From Pseudomonadota bacterium (GTDB taxonomy: Bacteria > Pseudomonadota > Gammaproteobacteria > Burkholderiales > Rhodocyclaceae): a stretch of DNA of 64,000 bases. The notes under the pieces are model-generated. The model did no database searches. It worked only from the letters and a program-made list of their open reading frames with translations, and was not told the DNA's origin. A program made the position numbers and the translations under genes. Positions within the stretch are counted from its first letter, which is position 1, and each line of letters opens with the position of its first letter. Where the stretch lies: the NCBI GenBank assembly GCA_018261905.1, contig JAGTRU010000024.1, positions 1 through 64,000 of the forward strand, given 5' to 3'. Shown piece after piece: positions 24,400 through 32,351 of this stretch.

Positions 24400-24603
24400 G
24401 CTTGGTCAGTCGTTGATTGTCGGGAGACAATCATACCGCCAGCTAGCCCAGACTGGAGGGCAGGACCCAAACAGCGCCCCGTGCTGGGGATTTCCTCCTG
24501 ACCGGGAAACCTGCCAAAAAATACCGCCATCATCCGTGACCTTGATTGCTATCATTCGGAATCATCCACGGAATGCTTGAAGTAACTCCCGCATTTATTG
24601 CAT

Positions 24604-25242
24604 ATGCCCGACCACACTGCTCTCAGAACCCGCCTGCTCAAACTGCTCGATGATGAAACCGAGCGTTATCCATACTTTCTCGAGCTGCGCTTCCCCCATG
24701 TCCTGGAAAGGCTAGTAGCGCTCTGGGGAAAGCCCCAAATAGCGGGCTACTTGGATGGTTTGCTGGCGCCCCCCAAGACTGCCGGCCAGGGCTTTCCCGA
24801 ACAGGCGCGCCGTGAAATCGAAGCCCTCCGGGCCTTCCATGATCGAGATAAGTTACCGAAAGAAAGTCCGCCGATAGCCAGCTTGCCGGTTCGGGAAACC
24901 TTACTCAGCTTCCTTGAATTACACCCAGAAGACTATCCGGCAAGCCTGGAAAGCGAGCATCCGCAATTGCTCCAGAAAATTCTGTCGCTCCTCGGCACGC
25001 CACAACTCGACAATTACCTGGACACTTTGCTCGGCGCGGGCGAGCAAGCCCGACACGACTTTTCGGAACGGGCATTAGTCGAGATCATGACCATCAAAGC
25101 CCTCCATCGGGCCAGACACGCCGCATTGACAACGCTGCCGGCGCACGACCTGAGCACGCAGAGCCCCCCGGCGGTAGACGACAACAGCATCGACGATGAG
25201 CACATCGCCTCTTTGGTCTTCGACCGCGTACAACGTTGGTAG
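24604..25242 (+). CDS. Unrecognised soluble protein with an internal duplication
   Basis: A 212-residue protein I do not recognise. It contains two copies of a helical unit of about 75 residues: first RTRLLKLLDDETERYPYFLE ... HVLERLVALWGKPQIAGYLD ... EQARREIEALRAFHDRDK, then RETLLSFLELHPEDYPASLE ... QLLQKILSLLGTPQLDNYLD ... ERALVEIMTIKALHRARH. Each unit ends with a short helix carrying an aromatic plus charged residues. The C-terminal tail is acidic and hydrophilic (PPAVDDNSIDDEHIASLVF). No signal peptide or membrane segment. The start is ATG at 24604 (TTG at 24598 is the alternative). It stands alone between divergent genes. Confidence 0.7.
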   Translation: MPDHTALRTRLLKLLDDETERYPYFLELRFPHVLERLVALWGKPQIAGYLDGLLAPPKTAGQGFPEQARREIEALRAFHDRDKLPKESPPIASLPVRETLLSFLELHPEDYPASLESEHPQLLQKILSLLGTPQLDNYLDTLLGAGEQARHDFSERALVEIMTIKALHRARHAALTTLPAHDLSTQSPPAVDDNSIDDEHIASLVFDRVQRW

Positions 25243-25349
25243 GTTTGACGGCCATTGCTCTGCGTCAAACATTGGGCTGCCCTTTCGCTGATCGTGCAGG
25301 AGAGCCGAAAAACCACGGGTAGTCCGGCTTCAATACAAAGACAGCACGC

Positions 25350-25949
25350 CTAACAGCTTTCCTTGCGTTGCCATACCAGACAGCGATTATTCGACGGCAT
25401 GGCCCGATCCTCGATCAGTTGCAGCCCCACCGCCCGTGCCAGTGCCTGCACCTGTTCGAAGTCGCGGATTCCCTGATGCGGCGCTCTTTCCTTGAGCCAG
25501 ACGTCGAAGGCGGCGTTGCTGTCGCTGGTGAATTGGCCGCCATAATTGAAAGGGCCGTAGATGGCCAGTTTGGCGTTGGCCGCTAGGATGCCGGGCAGCC
25601 TGGCGAACAGGCTTTCGACGGCCGACCAGGGCATGATGTGCAGGGTATTGGCCGAGAAGACCGCGTCGTGAGCTCGCGTTGGCCAGCGTTCCTGCACATC
25701 GAGAAGTAGCGGCGGCGGGGTGTTGGGCAGCGCCGCATCCTCCAGCCAGGCGCTGATGCCGGGCAGGTTTTCGGCACGATCCGAGGTTTGCCAGGTCAGG
25801 TGCGGCAGGCGTTCGGCGAAGAAGATGGCGTGCTGGCCGGTGCCGCTGCCGATTTCCAGCACCTGGCAGCGATCGGCGAAGTGCTCGCGCAGCACCTCGA
25901 GAATGACCTCCCGGTTCTTTTCGCAGGAGGGGGCGTTGGGTTTTTCCAT
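25350..25949 (-). CDS. DUF938 SAM-dependent methyltransferase-like protein
   Basis: A 199-residue DUF938 protein with a class I methyltransferase fold: CQVLEIGSGTGQHAIFFAER (motif I), LTWQTSDRAENLPGISAWL, DAVFSANTLHIMPWSAVESL, and LAIYGPFNYGGQFTSDSNAA, a signature region of the family. ATG at 25949 is chosen because GAGG lies five bases upstream in the message; ATG at 25976 would add nine residues. It begins 57 bases after the cobS stop on the same strand and so may be co-transcribed with the cob genes. The substrate is unknown; no evidence links it to cobalamin beyond position. Confidence 0.87.
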   Translation of the reverse strand: MEKPNAPSCEKNREVILEVLREHFADRCQVLEIGSGTGQHAIFFAERLPHLTWQTSDRAENLPGISAWLEDAALPNTPPPLLLDVQERWPTRAHDAVFSANTLHIMPWSAVESLFARLPGILAANAKLAIYGPFNYGGQFTSDSNAAFDVWLKERAPHQGIRDFEQVQALARAVGLQLIEDRAMPSNNRCLVWQRKESC

Positions 25950-26005
25950 GGCGGCCTCGGCTTGTTGAGCCGCCATGATCGGCGAAGCCGGCGCGAGCAG
26001 CAAAT

Positions 26006-26767
26006 CTAACCGGGCAGTTGCGCCAGCAGGCCGAGGTAGAAGGCGATCTCGGCGACTTGCTGCGTCGCCCCCAGGCAATCGCCGGTGTAGCCGCCCAGCC
26101 AGCGCCTGAACTTGGCGGCCAGCCACAGGGTGACCAACGCGGCCAGCGTGCAGCCAGCCAGCGCTTGGGCGACGGGCAGCAGCGCCAACGCCCCGACCAC
26201 AAACAGCGCCGCAAACAACAGCGCCCCGCCGGACAGCCGCGTCGCCAGCGGCTTGGCTTTGGACTGCAGGTCTTCGCGCACGTAATCCAGGCTGGCCAGC
26301 AGGACGACCGCGCAGAAGCGCGACAAGGCATGGCCGGCAAGCAAGGCGAACGGCACCAGCGCGCTGTCGAGCGCCGCGAGCAAGGTGAATTTGCCAAGCA
26401 GCGCCAGCACCGTGGCGACCACGCCGTAACTGCCGACCCGCGAATCCTTCATGATCTCCAGGATGCGCAGCTTGTCCCAACCGCCGCCCAGTCCGTCCAC
26501 GGTATCGGCCAGGCCATCCTCGTGGAAGGCGCCGGTGGCGTAAATGGTCGTGGCCATCGACAACAGCACGGCGACCGGCTGCGGCCAGAGCTGCAGCGCC
26601 GCGAGATAGACCAGCGCGCCGAGGCCGCCGACCAGCAGGCCGACGGCCGGGAAATACTTCGCCGAGTGATTCAGCGCCTCGGCCGAATGCCCGACCCAGG
26701 CCGGCACCGGCAGCCGCGTGAAGAAGCGGATGGCGCCGAAGAAATACTCAAGCTCGCGGCGCAGCAT
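26006..26767 (-). CDS. cobS: Adenosylcobinamide-GDP ribazoletransferase (cobalamin synthase)
   Basis: A 253-residue polytopic membrane enzyme that joins adenosylcobinamide-GDP with alpha-ribazole (or its 5'-phosphate) to give adenosylcobalamin(-phosphate). It opens RELEYFFGAIRFFTRLPVP and has the family metal-binding TGAFHEDGLADTVDGLGGG, then KDSRVGSYGVVATVLALLG. The long upstream frame is a shadow; the ATG at 26767 matches the family start and overlaps the cobT stop as ATGA. The gene is in the cobT-cobS operon behind the cobalamin riboswitch at 27918-28070. Confidence 0.95.
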   Translation of the reverse strand: MLRRELEYFFGAIRFFTRLPVPAWVGHSAEALNHSAKYFPAVGLLVGGLGALVYLAALQLWPQPVAVLLSMATTIYATGAFHEDGLADTVDGLGGGWDKLRILEIMKDSRVGSYGVVATVLALLGKFTLLAALDSALVPFALLAGHALSRFCAVVLLASLDYVREDLQSKAKPLATRLSGGALLFAALFVVGALALLPVAQALAGCTLAALVTLWLAAKFRRWLGGYTGDCLGATQQVAEIAFYLGLLAQLPG

Positions 26768-27816
26768 CAGTCCTTGTCCGAGACACCGGCCGATTCGAAA
26801 CTGGCCATGTCCTTGAGGAAATTGACCGCCCCCAGCACCAGCGGATAAGCCAGCGCCGCACCGGTGCCCTCGCCCAGGCGCAGACCGAGGTCGAGCAGCG
26901 GTTCGGCGCCGAGTGCCTGCAATTGCGCCGCATGGCCGGGTTCGGCCGAACGGTGGCAGAAAATGCAGTAATCGGCGACCGCCGGCACCAGCCGGATGGC
27001 CGTCAGCGCGGCAGCACCGACGATGAAGCCGTCGATGAGCATGGTCATCTTGGTTTCCGCCGCGCCGAGCATGGCGCCGACCATCATGGCGATTTCGAAG
27101 CCGCCGAATTCGGCCAGCACACGTGCCGGATCGTTGTCGCCACCGACTGCCCGGTAGCGCTGCAAAGCCTGTTCGAGCAGCCCCTGCTTGCGGGCCAGGC
27201 CGGCATCGTCGAGCCCGGTGCCACGGCCGACGCAATCGGCCAGCGAGGCACCGGTCAGGCAATGGGTGATCAGCGAGGCGGCCGCCGTGTTGCCGATACC
27301 CATTTCGCCGAAACCGACGAGGTTGCAGGCATTGGACGAGAGGTTGCGGCAGAACTCGCCGCCACGTTCGATGGCCGTGGCGCACTGTTCGGCGCTCATT
27401 GCCGGTTCTTCAAGGTAATTGGCCGTACCGGGCGCCACCTTGGCGTTGATCAGGCCCGGCCGCTTGCCGAAATCGTGCGCCACGCCGGCGTCGATGATCG
27501 CCAGATGGAGGTCGTTCTGGCGGGCGAAAACATTGATCGCCGCACCGCCGGCCAGGAAATTCTCGACCATCTGCCAGGTCACGTCTTGCGGGTAGGCCGA
27601 AACGCCGGCCTTGGCCGCGCCGTGGTCGCCGGCAAAGACCAGCATGTGCGGCTGGCTGAATTCCGGATTGAGGCGCTGCTGGATCAGGCCGACCTTTTTG
27701 GCCACCGTTTCGAGTTGACCGAGCGCGCCGCGCGGCTTGGTCTTCTGGTCGATCTTGTGCTGCAAGGCAGCGGCCAGCCCCTGGTCCGGGGCAGTGATGT
27801 TGAATTTTGAATGCAT
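26767..27816 (-). CDS. cobT: Nicotinate-nucleotide:dimethylbenzimidazole phosphoribosyltransferase
   Basis: A 349-residue enzyme making alpha-ribazole-5'-phosphate from NaMN and 5,6-dimethylbenzimidazole. Motifs: [52 protein letters not shown] (nucleotide site) and [15 protein letters not shown] near the C-terminus, holding the catalytic Glu. ATG at 27816 is the family start, about 100 bases downstream of the B12 aptamer. Dimethylbenzimidazole is supplied by BluB, encoded further along and also under a B12 riboswitch. Coupled to cobS. Very secure. Confidence 0.97.
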   Translation of the reverse strand: MHSKFNITAPDQGLAAALQHKIDQKTKPRGALGQLETVAKKVGLIQQRLNPEFSQPHMLVFAGDHGAAKAGVSAYPQDVTWQMVENFLAGGAAINVFARQNDLHLAIIDAGVAHDFGKRPGLINAKVAPGTANYLEEPAMSAEQCATAIERGGEFCRNLSSNACNLVGFGEMGIGNTAAASLITHCLTGASLADCVGRGTGLDDAGLARKQGLLEQALQRYRAVGGDNDPARVLAEFGGFEIAMMVGAMLGAAETKMTMLIDGFIVGAAALTAIRLVPAVADYCIFCHRSAEPGHAAQLQALGAEPLLDLGLRLGEGTGAALAYPLVLGAVNFLKDMASFESAGVSDKD

Positions 27817-27841
27817 CCGATTCTTCCTGTTCCAAAAAAGC

Positions 27842-27908
27842 AAAAAGGGCCTCGCCGTCACATTCGCAGGAATGCAACAACGAAACCCTGTCCACAGGTT
27901 TCCGGCCC
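27842..27908 (-). terminator. Candidate terminator between B12 aptamer and cobT
   Basis: On the minus strand GGGCC at 27904-27908 can pair with GGCCC at 27847-27851, closing a branched stem that includes a smaller internal hairpin (AAACC...GGTTT). T residues at 27842-27846 and a second T-run a few bases further follow on that strand. It lies between aptamer and cobT start, as expected of a transcription-terminating expression platform. The closing stem is short and the loop long, so this is tentative. Confidence 0.35.
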
Positions 27909-27917
27909 GAACTATCC

Positions 27918-28070
27918 GATACGTCTTCTGGCTTCCGGATCGGCCGAATTGCCGCGCCTTCCCGCCGGGTCTGTTTCCCCATGCAGTGGCATCGTGCGAC
28001 ATTCGTCCCCGGTTACAGCGGCGGGCCCGCCCCGGATTCGCACCGGGTTCCGTTTCATCGGATCGGGGCG
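27918..28070 (-). promoter_or_regulatory. Cobalamin (AdoCbl-type) riboswitch before cobT
   Basis: The minus strand holds the aptamer's conserved elements in order: ATGAAACGGAA near 28050, CGGTGCGAATCCGGGG, GCTGTAACCGGGG (the CxGTAA block), then GCCACTG, GGGAAGGCGCGGC and the B12 box GAAGCCAGAAGACG (complement of 27922-27935). The exact 5' end is not certain but is close to 28070, almost at the stop of the upstream ATPase gene. It most likely represses cobT, cobS and what follows when cobalamin is plentiful. Confidence 0.93.
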
Positions 28071-28072
28071 GA

Positions 28073-29695
28073 TTATAGCGGAGCGGAAAGCGTCTCGGGT
28101 TGCACCAGTTCAGGCGCAATGATCGCCAGGATGTCCAGGGCCGGCTTGCGCACTTCGGGAGCGACGCCGTTGAGGATTTCGGCGGTGCCGGCAACGGCGG
28201 CAGCCAAGGCCTCGCGCGCCGGGCGGAAGCGTTGGGCGGCTTCGGTTTTGTCGAACACGGCCAGAAAATCGCCGGCCCGCCCTCGCGCCCAGGCCACCTG
28301 CAACAAACTGATCAGGTTTGTCTGATCGGCTACGCTCAGCGCCTTGTCCTCCAATAAATGGGTAAACCAAGTTTCGGCCAAGGCAATTGCCGCCTCCGAG
28401 CGGCCCTGATTCAGAAGCTGACATGCCTTCCGCCCATTGTCCGAAGCCTCACTCAAGCACGGTTCATTGACCTGTCGTGCTGCAGATAATCGCAATTCGG
28501 TGGCATTGACGTTGGCGAGCAGAAACTCCACCAACCACATCAGCCGGCGCCGTACCCGCCGGCTGGCCCGCATCAGGTACCAGATATTGAAGAAGCGCTC
28601 GGCGACCTGGAAGGCCATGCGTTTGCCGCTCCCCGCCTTCACTTTCTCCACGACGCCGGCCTGGACCAGGCGGTCCAGTTGCGCCGAGGCGAGATTGACC
28701 GTCCAGCCCAGCGCGTCGGCGGCCTGGCGGGCGCTGATCGGGTCCCAGTGCAGGGCGACCTTGTCGAGCAGTTGCTGGGCCTGCGCCGGCAGTTCGTCGA
28801 AACGCGCCTTGTAGAGCGGCGTCACCTCGTCGAGCAGGGCTTCGAGGTCGGAGCGCACGTCGCCATCGACGCCTTTGAGCAGGACACCGTAGAGCAGCAC
28901 GGCGGTGCGCGGATTGCCGCCGGTCAGGGTGTGCAGCACGCGCAGGCGGCCGGGGTCGGATTCGACGCGGCGCACCACTTCTTCGGCGCCGCGCTGGCGG
29001 GCCAGGGCGACGATGGTTTCGCGCATTTCGCTTTCAGAAAGGCCGCGCAGTTCGTCAATGCGGAAAAAGTCGTAGAAGGCGGCGCCGTAGTCGTAGGTGG
29101 CTTCGAGCGCCCGACTGCTGGCGCCGACCAGCAGCAGTTCCGGATGTTCCTGCAGGGCTTCGCGCAGAACCCAGTCGTTTTTCCTGATCCGTTCCAGGAT
29201 CAGGTCGATGTTGTCGACCAGCAGCAGCAGACGGCGATCGAGCTTTTTGGCGAAACGCAGCAGGGTTTGCAGGGCGCCCTCGCCGTCCTTGCGGTCGAGG
29301 CGCTCGACTTCGGCGTCGATGGCCTGCATTTCGGCGAGGTCGCCGCGCGCTTCGAGGAAATCGCCCAGCGCGTCGAGGCAGTTGAGCCAGAAATCGGCCA
29401 GGGTCGCGACGTTGTATTGTTCCTCGGGAAAGACCAGCGGCAGCCATTGGCCGGCCAGTTCGGCATCGTCGTCGACGCCGATGGCCAGGCGACGCAGCAG
29501 GGTCGATTTGCCCATGCCGCGCTGACCGAGGATCAACCGGTGCTGCGGACGCGTGCCCGGCCTTTCCCGACGGAAATCGTCGAGAAAGCGTTCAAGCAAA
29601 CGCTGGCGGGCGATGTAATAAGTGCGTACTTCTTCCCGGCTCCACAGGGCCGGGTTGTAGAGCGCCGGACGTTTCAGGGCGGTATCGTGGCTCAT
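28073..29695 (-). CDS. P-loop ATPase of STAND/AAA type, second gene of a twin pair
   Basis: A 540-residue soluble ATPase. Walker A is [20 protein letters not shown] near residue 57, Walker B is [17 protein letters not shown], and a sensor-like region follows ([20 protein letters not shown]). After the NTPase core comes [20 protein letters not shown] with [15 protein letters not shown], a winged-helix domain, and then a helical, TPR-like tail ([19 protein letters not shown]). Start ATG at 29695 overlaps the first gene's stop by four bases, so the two proteins are made together. It resembles MNS/STAND NTPases of unknown role. A toxin, effector or DNA-binding module is not obvious. It lies against the cobT riboswitch but has no cobalamin motif. 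Confidence 0.8.
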   Translation of the reverse strand: MSHDTALKRPALYNPALWSREEVRTYYIARQRLLERFLDDFRRERPGTRPQHRLILGQRGMGKSTLLRRLAIGVDDDAELAGQWLPLVFPEEQYNVATLADFWLNCLDALGDFLEARGDLAEMQAIDAEVERLDRKDGEGALQTLLRFAKKLDRRLLLLVDNIDLILERIRKNDWVLREALQEHPELLLVGASSRALEATYDYGAAFYDFFRIDELRGLSESEMRETIVALARQRGAEEVVRRVESDPGRLRVLHTLTGGNPRTAVLLYGVLLKGVDGDVRSDLEALLDEVTPLYKARFDELPAQAQQLLDKVALHWDPISARQAADALGWTVNLASAQLDRLVQAGVVEKVKAGSGKRMAFQVAERFFNIWYLMRASRRVRRRLMWLVEFLLANVNATELRLSAARQVNEPCLSEASDNGRKACQLLNQGRSEAAIALAETWFTHLLEDKALSVADQTNLISLLQVAWARGRAGDFLAVFDKTEAAQRFRPAREALAAAVAGTAEILNGVAPEVRKPALDILAIIAPELVQPETLSAPL

Positions 29696-30855
29696 GCGGC
29701 AAACCTCCGCTGCCAATAGACGCGCAGCCATTCGAGACGGAAGGCGTAGCGCCCGGCGCGCAGCATCAGGTAGCCATCGCTGACCAGCACTTCGAGCAGG
29801 TAATTGAGCATCTTGTCGCGTTCGTCGATGTCGCCGATACGCTGGCCGAGCACCTGGGCCAGGTTGGCGCGCGCTTCGCCGGCCGCCGATTGGCAGATTC
29901 TCGCCAACAAAAGCACAGCGTGACCAGCTTCCGGCTGGCCGAGTTCCTCGTCGAGGCGTTGTCGCCAGTAGTCGAAGTGATTGCGGTAGCCCATGCCGAG
30001 CAGCTTTTCGAAAACCTGTTCGACCATCGCCGCATCCGGCTCGCGTCCCTGCTCCAGGCATTCTTCGCGCAGATGCTCGAACATCAGTTGCAGGTAGTAG
30101 GGCACCGGCCAGCCGACGCGGCGCACGATGGCGGCGCGCAGTTCTTCGTCGAGCGCAATGCCGTAACTGCGGGCCAACTCGGCCAGAAAACGCAAGGCCG
30201 AATCCTCGCTGAAGGCGTCGAGCGGGAAAGGCTCAAGGTCGTTGATGGTGTCGCTCAGCCCAAGGCGGGCGGCCAGCGTATCGAGACCGATCGAGCCGGC
30301 GAGCAGCCATTTGACCCGCCGATAATGGGTTTGCCGCAAATCGCGCAGCCAGTACAGGAAGGCCCGCGCCCGGCGCCGGCCTTCGTCGCCCTGTTGCAGC
30401 AGGTTGATGATGAACACCGGCAGTTCGTCGATGCACACCAGCCAGTCGTCGCTGCCGTCGGACAGCGCCTTGCCCAGTTCCTCGCCGGCTTCGCGCCATT
30501 TCTCGGCGGTGGCCGCATGCCATTCGATACCCAGCTCGCCGACTTTGACGCTCTTGATACTGGCAAACAGCGCCTTGGTCCGCTGGGCAATGCTTTGCTG
30601 GGTGGCCAGCGCAGTAAATAACTCACGGATGCAGTCGCTCTCGCTTTCGCACTTGGCGAAGCTGCAATGCACGGCATAACGCTGGTGCTGGCCGGCCGTC
30701 GAACATAAACGCAGAATCAGCGAGGTCTTGCCGATCCGCCGCGGCGCCAGCATCAACAGATGGCTACCCTCCAGCTTGCGCCAGGCCCGGACCTGCTCCT
30801 GCTCGCGATCAAAAAAATCATCACCTTCAACTGGATTGCCAACACTGATTTTCAT
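29692..30855 (-). CDS. P-loop ATPase, first gene of a twin pair
   Basis: A 387-residue AAA/STAND ATPase beginning ISVGNPVEGDDFFDREQEQV, where the FxDRExE block is typical of prokaryotic ATPases of the COG1672/MNS type. Walker A is LLMLAPRRIGKTSLILRL, Walker B DDWLVCIDELPVFIINLLQQ, and an arginine-rich sensor region follows (YRRVKWLLAGSIGLDTLAA). The C-terminal third forms helices and a winged helix (LNYLLEVLVSDGYLMLRAGR, then YAFRLEWLRVYWQRRF). ATG at 30855 has GGAGG five bases upstream. It is transcribed away from cobU; the two share a 126-bp gap with a promoter and inverted repeat. Function unknown. Confidence 0.82.
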   Translation of the reverse strand: MKISVGNPVEGDDFFDREQEQVRAWRKLEGSHLLMLAPRRIGKTSLILRLCSTAGQHQRYAVHCSFAKCESESDCIRELFTALATQQSIAQRTKALFASIKSVKVGELGIEWHAATAEKWREAGEELGKALSDGSDDWLVCIDELPVFIINLLQQGDEGRRRARAFLYWLRDLRQTHYRRVKWLLAGSIGLDTLAARLGLSDTINDLEPFPLDAFSEDSALRFLAELARSYGIALDEELRAAIVRRVGWPVPYYLQLMFEHLREECLEQGREPDAAMVEQVFEKLLGMGYRNHFDYWRQRLDEELGQPEAGHAVLLLARICQSAAGEARANLAQVLGQRIGDIDERDKMLNYLLEVLVSDGYLMLRAGRYAFRLEWLRVYWQRRFAA

Positions 30856-30887
30856 GCAAACCTCCACAGCAGGAATTTTGTACATCA

Positions 30888-30916
30888 ATTTTGCTTTACA
30901 ACAATATCGATGTAAA
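30888..30916 (-). promoter_or_regulatory. Candidate promoter and operator of the ATPase pair
   Basis: The minus strand has TTTACA (complement of 30911-30916) and CAAAAT (complement of 30888-30893) spaced by 17 bases, a sigma-70-like arrangement. TACATC at 30881-30886 and its inverse GATGTA at 30909-30914 frame this promoter, the latter inside the -35, so a dimeric repressor could bind here. The stretch is AT-rich compared with its surroundings. Seen by eye only. Confidence 0.35.
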
Positions 30917-30981
30917 TAGTCCGAATAAAAAAGAGCCGCCTGCAATACAATTTCCCGCTTACTTTGAGATGCCGTGAAAGC

Positions 30982-31527
30982 ATGAAAGAACTGATCCTTG
31001 GCGGCGCCCGTTCGGGCAAGAGCCGGCTGGCCGAAAGACGCGCTACCGAATCGGGCCTGCCGGTCATTTACCTGGCGACGGCCGAAGCGCGCGACGGCGA
31101 GATGAGCCGGCGCATCGCCCATCATCGCGAGCGGCGGCCGGCCGACTGGGGCTGTACCGAGGAAACCCTGCACCTCGCCACCAAGCTGCGCGAGCTGGCA
31201 GCACCGGACACCTGCATCCTGGTCGACTGCCTGACCCTCTGGCTGTCCAACCTGCTTTTCGCCGGTCAGGCGGCGACCCAGGCCGAGGCCGGCACGGCGA
31301 TCGACTGCCCGCTGCTCGGCGCGGAAACGCAGGCGCTGATCGAGCTGCTGCCGCAACTCCCCGGGCACATCATCCTGGTTTCCAACGAGGTCGGCTGGGG
31401 CATCGTACCGATGCATCCGGTATCGAGGCTGTTTGCCGACGAACAGGGCCGGCTCAACCAGCGCGTCGCGGCGGCCTGCGATCAGGTGACCCTGGTCGCC
31501 GCCGGACTGCCCCTCAAGCTCAAGTAA
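30982..31527 (+). CDS. cobU: Adenosylcobinamide kinase/guanylyltransferase
   Basis: A 181-residue bifunctional enzyme that phosphorylates adenosylcobinamide and attaches GMP. The P-loop is MKELILGGARSGKSRLAER; YLATAEARDGEMSRRIAHH carries the guanylylated-His region, CILVDCLTLWLSNLL is the Walker B-like strand, and SNEVGWGIVPMHPVSRLFAD the C-terminal family motif. ATG at 30982 is the family start (TTG at 30964 would add six residues). It is divergent from the ATPase pair and ends before a repeat at 31558. No riboswitch is seen upstream of it. Confidence 0.96.
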   Translation: MKELILGGARSGKSRLAERRATESGLPVIYLATAEARDGEMSRRIAHHRERRPADWGCTEETLHLATKLRELAAPDTCILVDCLTLWLSNLLFAGQAATQAEAGTAIDCPLLGAETQALIELLPQLPGHIILVSNEVGWGIVPMHPVSRLFADEQGRLNQRVAAACDQVTLVAAGLPLKLK

Positions 31528-31557
31528 GGCTATCCTTCGGCTTATTCGAGAAACCTT

Positions 31558-31691
31558 ACCGCAGAGTCGCAGAGGAGCAGAGAAGGTCGTGAAAGCCGTC
31601 GCTTGCATCGTTTTTGCGGCTCACCCAGAGGGGGTGCCGAACAATCCAGGCAAGTCTTTGCTTTTCCTCAGTGTCTCTGCGCCTCTGCGGT
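31558..31691. repeat. MITE-like inverted-repeat element
   Basis: The 17-mer at 31558-31574 (ACCGCAGAGTCGCAGAG) matches the reverse complement of 31675-31691 at 16 of 17 positions, with about 100 bases between. The arms, rich in GCAGAG and CTCTGC, resemble the short dispersed 'CACAGAG' repeat families known in many proteobacteria. The interior has no open frame worth noting. The element fills most of the 215-bp gap between cobU and the histidine kinase gene. Confidence 0.6.
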
Positions 31692-31742
31692 CAATAGCGT
31701 TTTCTAGATTTATATGGACTACAGAGCCCGCCGGGGAGATTT

Positions 31743-32351
31743 ATGCATCACCTACTTGATACGCTTGCTTCGGGCATCCACGATACCAAGAACCAGCTAT
31801 TCATCGCCGAATCGCTGATCGCCGCCAGTGAAGCCAAGCATCACATCGATCTGAGCGAAGCGCGCTACGCCATCGAAGCCGCCGCCGAGCGACTGTCGCG
31901 CACGCTGGCTGCTTACCGGCTGATGCGCCGGGGAGCAAATCTGGCGATCATGCCGTGCATCGTCGCCGATCTCTGCGCCGAAGTGGCGCTCGCCCAGAGG
32001 CAGCATCTGGCGACGGCCGGCATTGCCCTCGCCGTCGATTGCCAATTCGTTGACGAATGGCCGCTCGACCGTGATCTGATCAGCGACATCCTCAACAATG
32101 CCGTCCAGAACGCCGGTCGTTTCGCCCGCCAGGCCGTCACCCTGAGCGCCATGGCCGATGGCGGCGGGCTGCTTTTTCGCGTCGAGGATGATGGCCCGGG
32201 TTTCAACAGCCTGCCGCCGAAAATGAACACCGGTCTGCTGGTTGCCGAACGCCTGGCCCAGTTGCACGTCCGCCGCGGCTGCCCGGGCGAGCTGCGGCTG
32301 GACAACAACAGCCGGCGGGGCGGCGCGCGCTTCGAGTTATGGCTGCCCTGA
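31743..32351 (+). CDS. Minimal histidine kinase-like protein (no sensor domain)
   Basis: A 202-residue protein. Residues 10-25 read SGIHDTKNQLFIAESL; HDTKN is an H-box-like motif with the candidate phosphoacceptor His. The HATPase domain follows: DRDLISDILNNAVQNAGRFA (N box), LLFRVEDDGPGFNS (G1 box) and NTGLLVAERLAQLH (G2-like). There is no sensor, transmembrane or HAMP domain, so it is probably cytosolic and driven by a partner. The stop TGA overlaps the next gene's ATG as TGATG. The likely partner is the response regulator that follows. Confidence 0.85.
   Translation: MHHLLDTLASGIHDTKNQLFIAESLIAASEAKHHIDLSEARYAIEAAAERLSRTLAAYRLMRRGANLAIMPCIVADLCAEVALAQRQHLATAGIALAVDCQFVDEWPLDRDLISDILNNAVQNAGRFARQAVTLSAMADGGGLLFRVEDDGPGFNSLPPKMNTGLLVAERLAQLHVRRGCPGELRLDNNSRRGGARFELWLP

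Noticed and set aside
25950-26480. Long extension of the DUF938 frame through cobS
   Set aside because: It is an out-of-frame reading of the cobS gene, whose real product is clear on the same strand.
30860-30981. A cobalamin riboswitch before cobU
   Set aside because: No B12 box, GCCACTG or GGGAAGG element is present on the plus strand; the gap is AT-rich and holds only promoter-like sequence.
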